The notes: generated from the sequence alone by a model not told the origin. A DNA stretch of 64,000 nucleotides from Nannizziopsis barbatae (GCA_014964245.1 JACVYH010000001.1:3492001-3556000), one strand, 5' to 3'; shown: positions 23,969 to 35,168, counted from the first letter of the stretch. Numbers and translations: made by a program.

Positions 23969-24794
23969 TATTTCAATATCAAAAAGGTTTGATGACATAT
24001 AAGAAAACGTGAGGCCATGCCACAGGAGAGGGATGAGCATGGAATAGAAGAACAGCGCTGGCCTTAATAGCTCGGATAAGGAGCTGAAGCAAAATATCGG
24101 CAGTATAGATGGTTGCATACTATCCATCTAAACGCCTGGAAAGAACTCCGTCGATTACTCTCATGATGTGGAAGTCCCATTGCAATTGATGTTGGTTCCT
24201 GCTCTCCTACGGGTATCTGGGTCTCACGTCTGGATTCTCGGATGCACGGAAAGAATCACCGAGAATCACCACATACGGTCAATTTTGAAGAAGGCTCGAG
24301 GTACAGCCTTAAGCAGTAGCCATAAATTTCCGGGGGAAGCCATTGGGGTGATCAGTAGGAATACATCTCAATACTTTGATATCATGTTGAGACCTGCTTT
24401 ACAGTCACGTTTCAACGTGGCGTGATGGTCAGGGGTTTGATCCATCGTCAAATTTGCCAAGCCTAACTTTTTTTTCCATGTGGCTCAATGTTCGACCTTC
24501 ACCTCAATCTCGCATTTTCTTTCTATTCATAAACGCTAATAGTACATGAGGTTGGTGAAATTGACCGTGGTGATATTCTATGCATTTTGGCTAATTTGAG
24601 TTGTTTATGAGCTGCTCTGATTGCTTTTGGTCGTCCTCTCCTCGAGCGCAGATCATTGACAAAGTTCGATCCAAAATACGTATAACTACTATTTTTCATG
24701 TCAATACATGCGCTGCGTGTCAAGCTTATGCATGTAATCCTTCCTTTTGTCTTCTATCTCCATACCTAGCCTTTTCCCAATTGTGATCGATGCC
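23969..24794. promoter_or_regulatory. Divergent promoter region (phosphatase / cyclin)
   Basis: About 830 bp; up to 24127 may be coding if the upstream phosphatase start is used. The part next to the cyclin is pyrimidine-rich. No other gene. Confidence 0.5.
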
Positions 24795-24854
24795 ATGTTG
24801 CGTCGAGAGTCGGCATATCCTCCTACACCGGGCAATCACCACATCCTATTATGA
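24795..24854 (+). promoter_or_regulatory. uORF whose stop codon overlaps the cyclin start (ATGA)
   Basis: An ATG at 24795 opens 19 codons (MLRRESAYPPTPGNHHILL) and stops at TGA 24852-24854. That stop overlaps the cyclin ATG (24851-24853) in the sequence ATGA. Such overlap can couple termination to reinitiation. Alternatively the peptide is the ancestral cyclin N-terminus displaced by a frame change. Confidence 0.5.
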
Positions 24855-25498
24855 CAACGGAGCAGGTAACCAGCAACATTAAAACCCAGATAACGGGTGC
24901 AGAAGATGGCCACTCCATTCTTTCGGCCTCTGAAGCCTTGGGCTTACTCTGCTTACATGTTAAGTCGATAATTGGCATCAGCGGAAATACACCATATGCG
25001 GACTTGTTACAACGATTGATCTCGAATCACCACACGAATGCAAGAGGACCAGGTCATATACGTGATGGCACTCTTATCAAGAAATTCTATACCAAAAAAC
25101 TCCCGGAAGTCTCCCTCGAAGATTACCTTCAAAGGTTACATCGCCATTGCCCCATGTCCGCCGCGGTCTATCTTGCCACCAGCTGGTATATCACTCGCAT
25201 GGCTCTCGTCGAGAAAATAATACCAGTTACTTCGCACAATGCTCACCGACTCGTCCTTGGGGGTCTTCGAGTCGCCACAAAGATCCTCGAGGATCTCCAT
25301 CATTCCCATAAGTGGTTCTCTACCGTCGGGGGAGTGACGGAGAAAGAATTATCTCGGCTCGAAATACATTTTTGTTATCTTATGGACTTTGATCTCAAGA
25401 TTGACAACCACATTTTATCTCAGGAGATTTCCATGTTTCAGCACCGTTGCGATAATGCGTTTCAAGAGCAAACTTCAGGCCTTGTCGAAGCAGAATAG
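24851..25498 (+). CDS. Pho80-like cyclin
   Basis: Single exon, 215 residues. The cyclin fold of the Pho80/Pcl type is shown by SASEALGLLCLHV near the N-terminus, then SLEDYLQRLHRHCPMSAAVY, LATSWYITRM, TSHNAHRLVLGGLRVATKIL, and the signature KWFSTVGGVTEKELSRLEIH followed by FCYLMDFDL. These cyclins activate Pho85-type CDKs that govern phosphate, glycogen and polarity responses. The paralog (Pcl6/7-like or other) cannot be told. It is shorter than many family members, with little sequence before the cyclin box, which makes the upstream overlapping frame at 24795 relevant to choosing the start. Confidence 0.92.
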   Translation: MTTEQVTSNIKTQITGAEDGHSILSASEALGLLCLHVKSIIGISGNTPYADLLQRLISNHHTNARGPGHIRDGTLIKKFYTKKLPEVSLEDYLQRLHRHCPMSAAVYLATSWYITRMALVEKIIPVTSHNAHRLVLGGLRVATKILEDLHHSHKWFSTVGGVTEKELSRLEIHFCYLMDFDLKIDNHILSQEISMFQHRCDNAFQEQTSGLVEAE

Positions 25499-26268
25499 GC
25501 CTCTGCAATCGTCGACTTCTATCACCGTACGGAACTTTACTTCGCTCGGCTAGAGTTTGAAGCCCTTGCCTTTCCCGACTATGCCTCTCGCTCCCATCTC
25601 CGTGCCCACTTGGTGTTTGGCATTATGCCATTAATCTGTTTGTTTGCATGATCAATTTTATTTCTCTCTTACCTAAACAATAAACAAACTTGATGTTTGT
25701 AAGATATTCTGCGTTTCCATAACCTTCAAATTGTAGAGCACTAGCAGCACCCCATATCCACGGCCCGGAAAGTTTCACAACCCTCCTCAGGAGTATGTAC
25801 TGTACATACATACATTGGCTTCGGAGCTAGAGTAGATTTGCTTGCCGTCGGATTTTAGCATAGACAGAGTTCGTTAGACACTGTCTCGAGACCAAACTGA
25901 TAGGGCAGAGAAGCGCCCTTATTATTTTCTCTGTATGGGGGATGGTTACGCGTCGGAAGGCCAACACGATTGGAGAAAAGTTGGTTGGCTGGGCCTTTCA
26001 AACTCAAACTTTCCATGCGCTTCAGGCCCACTTTTCAGCTGCAGCGCCCTGAAGGATCAAGAAGCGTTTACGCAACTGGGCTTGGTAGAAATCCCAAAAA
26101 AAATTCTCCGACATGATTCCGCTGAGAGTCACGGATGACTGCTTGTGATCAACACTCAGCATAATAGTCTCCTCGTCGGAGATATGAGCTAACTTTCAAC
26201 AACGCTGATCCCGTACACACCGTCATAGTTCCGACCTTCTATGCGCTTTCTCGGCTTGTCTATGAGCG
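25499..26268. other. Intergenic region (cyclin 3' flank / AKR1 promoter)
   Basis: About 770 bp. No supported gene. An overlapping upstream ATG frame (26241-26318) precedes the AKR1 start. Confidence 0.5.
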
Positions 26269-28731
26269 ATGTCCGCTTCACTTCCGACCCCAGAGTCGCA
26301 GAATGCCAATCTGCCTGACACGTCCTCTTCCTCCTCCTCTCCCTTGACGTCAGCTACGAAGGAATCAGCTGTATTCCCCGATGCCGAATCCTACGATGAC
26401 CAAGTTGAGCTGAAGGATTTCATCAAATCTGACAATGAAGGTCATCTACCAGTGGAGGAGGATATTATGCAGCTTGCGAGGTTAGGGGAGATAGGAGCTA
26501 TTCAGAAACTGTTTGATTCCGGAAAATACAATGCTCTCTATCGGGATGAGCAAAATATCACGCCTCTACACGTGCGTTACTCTCCCTCCATGTTGTTATC
26601 GCAACGGGAACTAACTTGACCTGCCTAATCTAGTGGGCCGCAATCAATAATCGCTATGAACTATGCATGTTTCTCCTTGACTCAGGCGCGGACGTAAACG
26701 CCAAAGGCGGCGACTCGGTTGCTACTCCGGCGATGTGGGCTGTTCAGCGATGTCATTACTATGTCGTTGATCTCTTGATATTACGTGGAGCGGATCCCCT
26801 CTTGACTGATGCCCAGGGTTATAATATGCTACATTTGGCAACTATGGATGGCAACGCATTCCTTTTGGTGCTTCTGCTACTTCAAGATATCCCGGTTGAC
26901 GTGCCTGATAGCCACGGACATACCGGTTTGATGTGGGCGGCATACAAAGGTTATCCGGTGCTGGTTGATATCTTTCTCCGATGGGGCGCGGATGTAAATG
27001 CTACAGATGAGGCTGGGCTTTCACCGCTCCATTGGGCATTGGTCAGGGGCTCAACGCCTTGTATCCATAAAATACTTGAATATGGCGCGGATCGCTTTGC
27101 GAAGACGTCAGAGGGCAAAACTCCGGAGACCGTAGCTCAAGAAATGAAGACAACAGGACCATGGCGACAGGCGCTGAATGAATGCGGGTATAACGCAAGT
27201 GGAGATGTGATACAGCTACCTTTAGGTCTGGCTAAGATGCTACGAACGAGATACTACGTCTCCAAATATTTCTTTCTTTGGCCTTTTGCCATGGTTTTCG
27301 GTGCGGTGTGGATACTCAGCAACTTCTCCATATTCATTTCCGTCCCGTTGGCTCTTCTTTTCACCTTTGGTATGCAATTTCTAGCGCAATGGGTTGGAAA
27401 CCGGAGCATCCCTGAGTTTCGGGTCCTCCAGCGAACTGTGAGTTCCCCGTTTGTAGCTTTCAAACCTATCATACTGCTTGAATACTGTCTTATAAAACTC
27501 TAACAACAATTACAGCCATTTCTCGCAGGTGTATTTGCCGCTTCGCTTTTTTGGGTCGGTGTACGCTGGTTTTCCGTGATTCTTCCAGGTATGACACCCC
27601 AATGCTGAGTATCAAAATATTGTTTGCTAAACTCAGCAAGGAACCTTTGCCGATGCTCCTCTATTCAATATCATTTTTTTAATTCTCTACGCTTTGACAA
27701 CCTATTTCTATTTTCTCGCCATGATGGAAGACCCGGGATTCGTACCCAAGCTCCCTGGCAGAGAGCAGCAGCGAGGTGTAATCACCGATCTTCTAATAGC
27801 CCGGCAGTTTGATGAAAATAATTTCTGCGTTAATTGTATGATTCGAAAACCGCTCAGGAGTAAGCATTGTCGGCGTTGTAAGCGTTGCGTTTCAAAACAT
27901 GATCAGTAAGTGTCAAGTTCTATATCAATCAGCGCAGTTGCTGACTTGAAGAAGCCATTGTCCCTGGATTGATAATTGCGTCGGGACGAACAATCTTCGA
28001 CATTTCATTTTATACATTTTTACTTTAGAGGTGGGAATCGCTTTTTATATCCAGTTGGTAGTCAAGTGTAAGAAATCTCCTCCTCAATTGGAATCTCCCG
28101 GCTGAATTCTCCTGCAGACCTTGACGTTTTACCGCCACCGCCTTCTTCTGATTGTAATATTGTATCTCAGTCGGTGTGCAGTATATTGAATCGGGACCCG
28201 TTCACCATTGTCCTCACCCTTTGGACAGCACTCCAGCTAGTGTGGGTGAGTATGCTCTGCGTCGTTCAGCTTGTTCAAATAGCGAGAAACCAAACCACGT
28301 ACGAAAACATCAGGGGCCACCCATCAACTGGCTACCACGATCCCAGTTCACAATCAACAATCGCGCAACCAGGAGACATATCGGGCCAAACGTCGACTGC
28401 ACATTCAGGTCGACATCATCACGGAGGTTGGTTTTCGCAGTGTAAGAAGGTGTTGGGGCTTGATACATTCATGGCAACGGCCCAGGACGGTCTTGGGGAT
28501 CGCCGCATGCCTCGATCACGAAATCCCTTCTCTCGCGGGATTGTAACGAATTGCCGGGACTTTTGGTTGGATCCAGCTCCCTACTTCGGTATCAGGCAAC
28601 CGGGCTCATCGATGCTGGATGGAGAGGTGGTAAATTATAATGAGATGTATGAGGTTCCTCAGAGCCTGAGAGCACGATCTGGAATGGTTTATAGCAGCGT
28701 TGCAACGCATGATGTGGAGGCGATGGCGTGA
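26269..28731 (+). CDS. AKR1: Palmitoyltransferase AKR1 (ankyrin repeats plus DHHC)
   Basis: Exons 26269-26571, 26634-27437, 27516-27588, 27641-27905, 27955-28067 and 28118-28731 give 723 residues. About six ankyrin repeats (from ITPLHWAAINNRYELCMFLL to GLSPLHWALVRGSTPCIHKI) precede paired TM segments (KYFFLWPFAMVFGAVWILS; ISVPLALLFTFGMQF), then the cysteine-rich domain FCVNCMIRKPLRSKHCRRCK and the catalytic KHDHHCPWIDNCVGTNN, then two more TM segments. Akr1 S-acylates proteins such as casein kinases in Golgi/endosomes. The motif is DHHC here, whereas yeast Akr1 has DHYC. Intron 4 splits the catalytic motif after the first Asp-His bases. Introns 3 and 4 end in AAG. Confidence 0.96.
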
Positions 28732-29504
28732 TTTGTATATATGTCTTCTGTGTGCCTATTTCTTGCATTAGGGTGGTCAGCTTTTACTTGTAATATTAAT
28801 TTAAGCATAAAAACAGGTGTTTGACTATCCAAAATGGTATTTCCTTCTGTATCGTATGCAAAGAAATGACATATGGAACTTGGGAACTTGAGAAAGAAAA
28901 TACGGGTTTGGAACTCGGGTTCATTATTGAAAACGATTACGCCCACCCGAACTTCTTCGTGCCACTGCCACCCTCCTTTCACTTTGGCTACCTACCACAG
29001 TCTGTTGAAAGCTACTCCGTAGGAAGACCTGACATTTTTTCCCTTTCCCTTGTTCGTATCCGACGTTCATTATGCTTTCCTAGTGTTGATTGATAACCGG
29101 ACCACCCTGTCTAGTATTTGACAAAGTTCAGGAGCAGTCTTGACGCAGTTCCATTTCTTTTTCATTTCTTTTTCCTCCCCCGGCTTGGCTCGGCTTTTCG
29201 GAAAGCTCCAGGTATGATTTTGAAGGCCTTGGCTTCAGGACCGCTGTGCCGAAAGCTGTTCGATATAATGGAGCGGAGCTCTCACACCCGCAATTTCGAA
29301 TTCCGAATCACACTTACCATCTGTGGAAAACCAAAATTTTTTGATAATTATTGAGCTTGTTTGAGTATTTTCTCTTCACACGGCCGAGAGGTTTTCACCG
29401 GGTTTAGTTGTCCGACTCCTGGATCCGTACTCCGTATTTTATGTCGCAAATTGCAAGCCACAAGTGGGGCCTCGGCACACTCTGTAACTAGTAACAACAG
29501 CCGA

Positions 29505-29513
29505 ATCTGATAA
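29505..29513 (+). promoter_or_regulatory. Perfect ATCWGATAA (iron-responsive GATA factor) site, copy 1
   Basis: AATCTGATAA matches the consensus of SreA/Sre1/Fep1-type repressors, including the preceding purine. It lies in the first tandem unit. Confidence 0.6.
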
Positions 29514-29574
29514 TAATTGCAAGCCACAAGTGGGGCCTCGGCACACTCTGTAACTAGTAGTTAACAACAGCCGA

Positions 29575-29583
29575 ATCTGATAA
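29575..29583 (+). promoter_or_regulatory. Perfect ATCWGATAA site, copy 2
   Basis: Same AATCTGATAA sequence in the second tandem unit, 70 bp downstream. Confidence 0.6.
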
Positions 29584-29630
29584 TAATTGCTCCGTACGAC
29601 TAATGGTAAAGCAACCCGCATCAGATTAGA

Positions 29631-29639
29631 TTATCAGAT
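29631..29639 (-). promoter_or_regulatory. Perfect ATCWGATAA site in reverse orientation
   Basis: TTATCAGAT on the plus strand, embedded between two copies of CAGATTAGATT (29622-29645). Confidence 0.6.
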
Positions 29640-30640
29640 TAGATTACTGTTGGTTTCCGTCTCAATACTTCAAGGAATTGATCTTTGAGAAACAGGAGGA
29701 CAGTCGTAGAACCAATGAGGATTGCAATTGTAAAAATATTCAGTCAAGTGATGGGGGTTACCACAAAATCGCGAGATATATTCCCACTTCCAGAAAAATT
29801 CCGAGGTTTCAGAACTTATAGTAATTAGTCCGTAGAGCACGATCCATTCATACTTCAACGAGCCGATTTGGCCAGGTGCTCGGATCGCCTCGTCGCACGG
29901 TGATATGATTTATGTTAGCGGTCAATCTAGGAAGCTAGAACCGGAGAAGAATCGTCATCAGGAGCGGGTGGGCGTGGTCGATGATCATAAATATCAACCT
30001 TGTCGAGGAACAAATAGGCCGTGCGAGAGTGGGGGGTATTCGAGAGAAGGAAAAGTTGGTCACATACAAATGACAGACCCATATATGAGCAAAATTTGTT
30101 GTGAACAGGACACTTGAAATTCAAGGCTTCACCAAAAATGCCTCATCAGCTTTCTCATATGTAGTGAAAGTAAACTTGAGCCGTACTCTCTAAATTGATT
30201 ATTTTGTACGGCGACAACTGTTTGGCCACCCAAATGCTGCCGTCCAGTATTAACTTCCATCTGAAATAAAAATTCAGACAAAAAGGTGGTTAGAAAACAA
30301 TGTGGAGCTGGGCTATATTTGACTTCTCGTAGAGGAACATCACGGGGCAGGGAATGCCCTTGACGAACCGGAACTCTAGCAAGCAAATATGCGTTCCCAA
30401 ATCCTAGAATCCCGCCATTTTCCACTCGGGTCGTAAGGTATAGGGCAGCTATTTATGCCCAGAAACTCCGGCGGAAATTTGGGTTCTGCCGGACGGGTGA
30501 GAGAAAAACAGACGATGTGCCTCGGTGTGGTCCCGGTATAGGGCAATGGAATGGGAATCAATTTCTTGATAAGGGCATGATACGTCCATTCAAACCGTAC
30601 GTACCGCGAGAAAGCGAGAGGCAGAAAAAGATCAAAAATA

Positions 30641-32534
30641 ATGGCAGCACCTGTACCATACCAATCCTCCATCCTGCGGTTGCAGCAAACACTAGATCAT
30701 TTCGTTCCATTAGACGGGAACAATGTTCACAAGTTGTCCATTGTACACGGCCCTACCACTCCTGCTTTGTGGGACATGACCCTTGGAGAATTACTTACCT
30801 TCCAATGCCTGCGTTATCATGACTCTGAATGCCTCGTTTGCCCCTGGACTGGAGCACGGTGGACTTATGGGGATCTAGAAGAGGAAAGCAGCCGGCTTGC
30901 CCGTGGCTTACTGGTCAAAGGGATCAAGCATGGGGATCGGATTGGTGTCATGGCGGGCAATTGCGAACAATATGTTGCATTGTTCTTTGCGGCAGCTCGA
31001 GTAGGAGCGGTCTTGGTGGTCATCAACAATACATATACCAGTGCGGAGTTGATTTATGCCCTCAAACATGTCGGTATGGCAAGTCATCGATCGGTCTAGT
31101 AGCAACAACGCTGATCAGGATATAGGTTGCAAACTGCTTTTCCTGGTTCCGAATATCGGACGACATACCCTGCTCGACGCATTGAACAGCCTTACTTCGC
31201 CATTGGGCATTTCGGATAAACTCCCTCAGTTGCAACAGACAGTCATGCTTCGAGGTCAATATCGTGGTTTCGAGACATACGAGGATGTGGTCCGAGCGGG
31301 TTTGTCCATTCCAATGAATGCTGTTCAGCACCGCCAAGAGGAATTATCCTCGCTCGATGTTTGTAATCTTCAGTTTACAAGTGGATCAACTGGCAGTCCT
31401 AAAGCCGCTATGTTGACGCATTAGTGAGTGTCCGGTCATTGCTGAGCTCGATAATCCGAGTCCAAAACTCATTGCCTCAATAGTAACTTAGTCAACAATG
31501 CACGTTTTATTGGGGATCGTATGGACTTTACCCAGTCAGATGTCCTTTGCTGCCCACCACCTTTATTCCATTGCTTTGGGCTCGTTCTGGGCTTGCTTGC
31601 CTGTATCACTCATGGCGCCAAAATTGTCTATCCGGGCGAAACGTTCGATCCGGAAGCTGTCGTGAAAGCAATCTCGGATGAGAGATGTACCGCCGTGCAC
31701 GGAGTACCCACTATGTTCGAATCTATCCTATCGCAGCCGCGACCTTCTGGGTTTGATTGCACGTCATTGCGAACAGGTATCATTGCAGGTGCACCAGTGC
31801 CACGGCCATTGATGCGGCGGCTTCTGAGAGAGCTGAACATGACTGAATTTACCAGCAGCTATGGTTTGACCGAGGCTTCTCCAACCTGTTTTAACGCGCT
31901 CACCAGCGACTCCATCGACCGCAGGCTAACAACTGTGGGCAGAGTAATGCCACACGCCAGTGCCAAAATCATCGATCCGCAAACGGGGAAAACTGTTAAA
32001 ATCGGCGAGAAAGGCGAACTTTGTATGGCCGGATACCAGCTATTCCAGGGATATTGGAATAACTCGGGGAAAACAGCAGAGACGTTCATTCGCGACGAGA
32101 CAGGGAAGTTGTGGCTGAGGACTGGGGATGAAGCCGTTTTCGACAACGAAGGTTACTGCACTATTACAGGGCGCTACAAGGATATCATCATTAGAGGAGG
32201 TGAGAATATCTATCCTTTGGAGATAGAAGAGCGGCTTGCGTCTCACCCCGCGGTCGCCAAGGCAGCGGTCGTAGGCATTCCTGACCATCATTATGGGGAG
32301 GTGGTTGGCGCGTTCCTATCCCTCAGGCCTGGACATCCGCTTCCGGCGGCAGAAGACATCAGGAACTGGACCAGAGAGACTCTAGGGAGACACAAGGCAC
32401 CCAAACATGTGTATGTTTTCGGGTTCGATTCTCGCCTCCCAGCAGAGATGCCCTTAACTGGCAGTGGGAAAGTCCAGAAACAGATATTAAGGGGTTTTGG
32501 TTATCAGCTGCTAAAAGAAAAGGTAGATTCATGA
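30641..32534 (+). CDS. sidI: Siderophore acyl-CoA ligase, SidI-like (mevalonyl-CoA ligase)
   Basis: Exons 30641-31073, 31126-31423 and 31484-32534 give 593 residues of the AMP-forming acyl-CoA synthetase family: P-loop-like QFTSGSTGSPKAAMLTH, SSYGLTEASPTCFN, LWLRTGDEAVFDNEGY, GRYKDIIIRGGENIYP and catalytic-lysine region LTGSGKVQKQILRGF. The N-terminus contains RLQQTLDHF (residues 13-21), fitting the PTS2 pattern R-L-x5-H-F. In Aspergillus, SidI activates mevalonate to mevalonyl-CoA for fusarinine-type siderophores and is imported into peroxisomes by PTS2. Specific SidI identity is inferred from that signal plus the adjacent SidF-like gene and siderophore transporter. By catalytic sequence alone it could be another medium-chain acyl-CoA ligase. 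Confidence 0.85.
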
Positions 32535-32833
32535 TTTATAGCGCCTGGTCATTTAGATTGGATAAACGATAGATAGTTTGTGTTCTCATGATAGATGAAA
32601 AGTCCTTCCTGATCTCTTTCAAGGCACGTTACGAATCCGTAACTAAAGTGGGAAAATAGCGAGGCGGAGTCGGAACTCTTGAATAACTAACTAGTTAAGT
32701 TAACTAATCTTGGAATCTTTCGAGAAAAATGACTTGGTTATCTGTAGCTACCCAGTGTTATTAGTTACCTTCCAAATTGCAGCAACCTATCAGCACGATT
32801 CTCTCTCTACCACTGTCTATAACTAGTCATACG

Positions 32834-34209
32834 TTACAATTTTGGTTTTGCAGATTTTGCGGTCCCAATGCTGGTCACATTGGCAAAATTGCCAATCTCA
32901 AAGAATCGCACCCGTTCACACCTCACTATAGCAGATCTCTTATGCGGCAGGTCTCCCCATTTATAAATGTGGAATCCCGACGATGCGTCTAATGCTCCCA
33001 CCCGTTCATTCACGGCTTTGGGCTCACCAACGACACATGTAGTTCGTGGCTCATCCAGGAAAAGATAATGAATCAAGCTGTTCCACCACACTGCAGCTCG
33101 ATGAGGGCCTCTGAATCTGGCTTCTCCAACTAGACAGTGGCGGCCGCGATCCCAATCCAATGCCGGGTAGTAGGTCCCCATGTGGTCCTCCTACACATAC
33201 TGAGTTAGCGTATGCAAGTCCAGGAACTGACAATCTCAATAGAATCGAGAGATACCTTTGCCCAATATGCTTCAAAATACCCAAAATAATTGTCATCAAA
33301 TTTGGCTAAGATTGCCATCTGATGCGGATCGACATCAATCTTGCGCAAGTATTCTCGATGCTCCTCCAACGTCCCGGTTTCGTTCCAACCAACAGCCACT
33401 CTCGGATCATTTTGCCATTTATTGAAGAGTCTCAGGTGCGTTTCATTCCTGTAGTCTAGATGTTCCATTGAGAAAAATTCATCTAAATGGGGAATATAGC
33501 GGCTATATAAGGTTGCCCCTCGGGCAGGCTTTGCGGGACGGATAGGATGTTGCGCATGAATGGGACGAGCGGAGAAATCCGTAGTTATCGTGTACTGAAG
33601 GGGGAATGCCGGAAAATCGGGAGCGGAGCATCTCAGGCTGGAATTTACCGGCGGCTGCGCGATCCAAATGGGACGAGTGCCAAAAGGTGATCCAGCTCCT
33701 TGCCAAAAAGCCGATCTTGAGATAACAGTGTCATTGGTTTTCTCTGAATTAGGCCCGCTGGGGAAGGCAATGCTTAGGCCTGTGATGGTAAGCTCCGTGC
33801 TCAGTTGAGCGCTGTGAGAGCCGGATAAACACAGGCGAAAATACTCCTCCGCTGGCCATATCGAGAAGATTGCATAAACTATTATCCAAAGCTGCCCTAC
33901 GGTTGGAGCGATCTCTCCATCCCATGTTACATAAGACATCGAATACCTACAGGCGCGGGCCCACGCGGTATTATCTGATTCCTTTGGAATGTGCCATTGT
34001 GGGCTTTTTACCAGCTCGCTGAAAACAAGTCCGGGGCTATGAAGAGGCTCCGGAGGTTCAATGGCCCCGCCATCCTGGTTGTCTGACAATCGAAGCTGAA
34101 ATATGCGTCCCTTCGAATTAGATGGGCTTTGTGAAATTTCGTATTTCGTTTTATATGGCTGCGGGAGCCGTACAAGCGGTAACTCGAGGGCTAGGGAAAC
34201 GCTATCCAT
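32834..34209 (-). CDS. sidF: Siderophore hydroxyornithine transacylase, SidF-like
   Basis: Exons 34209-33256 and 33190-32834 give 436 residues. The C-terminal half is the IucB/AlcB-type GNAT domain: HLRLFNKWQNDPRVAVGWNE, RKIDVDPHQMAILAKFDDNY, FGYFEAYWAKEDHMGTYYPA, DWDRGRHCLVGEARFRGPHR, DEPRTTCVVGEPK and LPHKRSAIVRCERVRFFE. SidF transfers anhydromevalonyl from CoA to N5-hydroxyornithine. The protein ends KPKL, a non-canonical PTS1-like tail; SidF in Aspergillus is peroxisomal. It lies tail-to-tail with sidI, stops 300 bp apart. The junction restores YWAKEDHMG, so the intron is secure. A paralogous N-acyltransferase with another acyl donor is the main alternative. Confidence 0.88.
33971..33979 (-). 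promoter_or_regulatory. ATCWGATAA sequence inside the sidF coding region
   Basis: TTATCTGAT on the plus strand lies within sidF exon 1, about 230 bp inside the start. It may be a chance codon match (SDNTA). Confidence 0.25.
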
Positions 34210-34712
34210 GCTGTGGAATAGTTTGGGGTAGGGAAGGAAGAATAGGTGAAGATTTATGGTCTTCTATTTTTTTTTCTCCTCAGAAGTTGTAGCCATTCCG
34301 CTTCAATATATATATGTACAACCCGTGTAACTCGCCGCTAATTGTCAAGGCCGTTTCATTACGGGCCCGTTTGAAGCCAAAGCAGAAACCCGGTGCCTGT
34401 ACCGAGTACTCCATACTCGAGCTCCTCCCGACCACCTCGCACTAAAATTTCTGTCATAATTTCAGGGGGCCCCATGCTCTCGCCGAGGCTCTATAGCTGC
34501 CGGACTGAACTACAAACATTGGGTTCGGCACTTTGGGATTGTTTGCATGGTACGGAGTATCATTGATGTGTTGGGGTGGAACCAGCACCTTCTCACTCAC
34601 AGGAGTTCCGAACGGCCTATGATTTGTTTACTACAGACCGATCTCCCAAATTTTTTACGGTGCATGCATACAGTCCATAAGGGATCTTTGCAACTAACCT
34701 TTCCATTATAAT

Positions 34713-34721
34713 ATCAGATAA
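34713..34721 (+). promoter_or_regulatory. Perfect ATCWGATAA site, about 500 bp upstream of sidF
   Basis: ATCAGATAAGATC, followed within 3 bp by ATCAGATTAGATT. Same composite arrangement as at 34968 and 35264. Confidence 0.65.
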
Positions 34722-34967
34722 GATCAATCAGATTAGATTCCCAAGCCTGACGAAGTACTGTACATAGTACGGAGAAGAGCCACCGCTTAGCATGTAGCAC
34801 ACCACTTCTCTGAATGACATCGGTTGAAAATGCCTCTCTCCGGCCCCAGTCGGGTTTGGATGGCCGACTAGTTAAATTGGCCTCCATTTGAGTTGCATAG
34901 GACCAGCCACCACGAACGGCCAAGATCTGCAAGAATGAACGTGTACTCGGCTGGACGGATTTTATGA

Positions 34968-34990
34968 GATAAGATCACATCAGATTAGAT
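34968..34990 (+). promoter_or_regulatory. Degenerate composite GATA module
   Basis: AGATAAGATCAC followed by ATCAGATTAGA. It has the GATAAG core but not the full ATCWGATAA. Same order and spacing as the 34713 module. Confidence 0.4.
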
Positions 34991-35168
34991 TTTCCAGGCT
35001 TCGTATACCCTCGGTTAAAACAACCCTGTTACTCCGTATACTATCCGATTTCGGGGTTCCCGCCATGAATCTGCATAGTGGAGTCTCCAATTTCCGTGTG
35101 GATCGCGTATCCAGGCATTTATTTTCTGTCACATGATAGTGGAAGTTGCGGAAGCCTCTTCTTTGTTG

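Larger units (their letters stand above)
29451..29586. repeat. Tandem direct duplication, 66-bp and 70-bp units, each carrying ATCTGATAA
   Basis: Copy 1 (29451-29516) and copy 2 (29517-29586) both run from TTGCAAGCCACAAGTGG to CCGAATCTGATAATAA. They differ by a 4-bp insertion in copy 2 (TAGTAGTTAACAA against TAGTAACAA). A partial third start (TTGC) follows. The near-identity implies a recent duplication. Confidence 0.9.
28732..30640. promoter_or_regulatory. Long sidI upstream region with GATA-type sites and a tandem duplication
   Basis: 1.9 kb with no supported gene. It holds TACTCCGTA motifs (29013, 29428), the tandem unit 29451-29586, and three perfect ATCWGATAA sites (29505, 29575 and reverse 29631), about 1 kb before the sidI start. 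Confidence 0.6.

Noticed and set aside
27516..27588. A frameshift or pseudogene in AKR1
   Set aside because: Apparent breaks are all explained by five introns; the spliced frame restores every conserved block including DHHC.
29451..29645. Repeated units resembling a CRISPR array or a MITE
   Set aside because: Only two adjacent copies with no unique spacers, no terminal inverted repeats and no target-site duplication; a simple tandem duplication explains it. CRISPR arrays are not expected in a fungal nuclear genome.
32425..32436. tRNA T-loop-like sequence GGTTCGATTCTC
   Set aside because: It lies inside the sidI coding frame (FGFDSRL) and no acceptor stem or anticodon arm can be folded around it.
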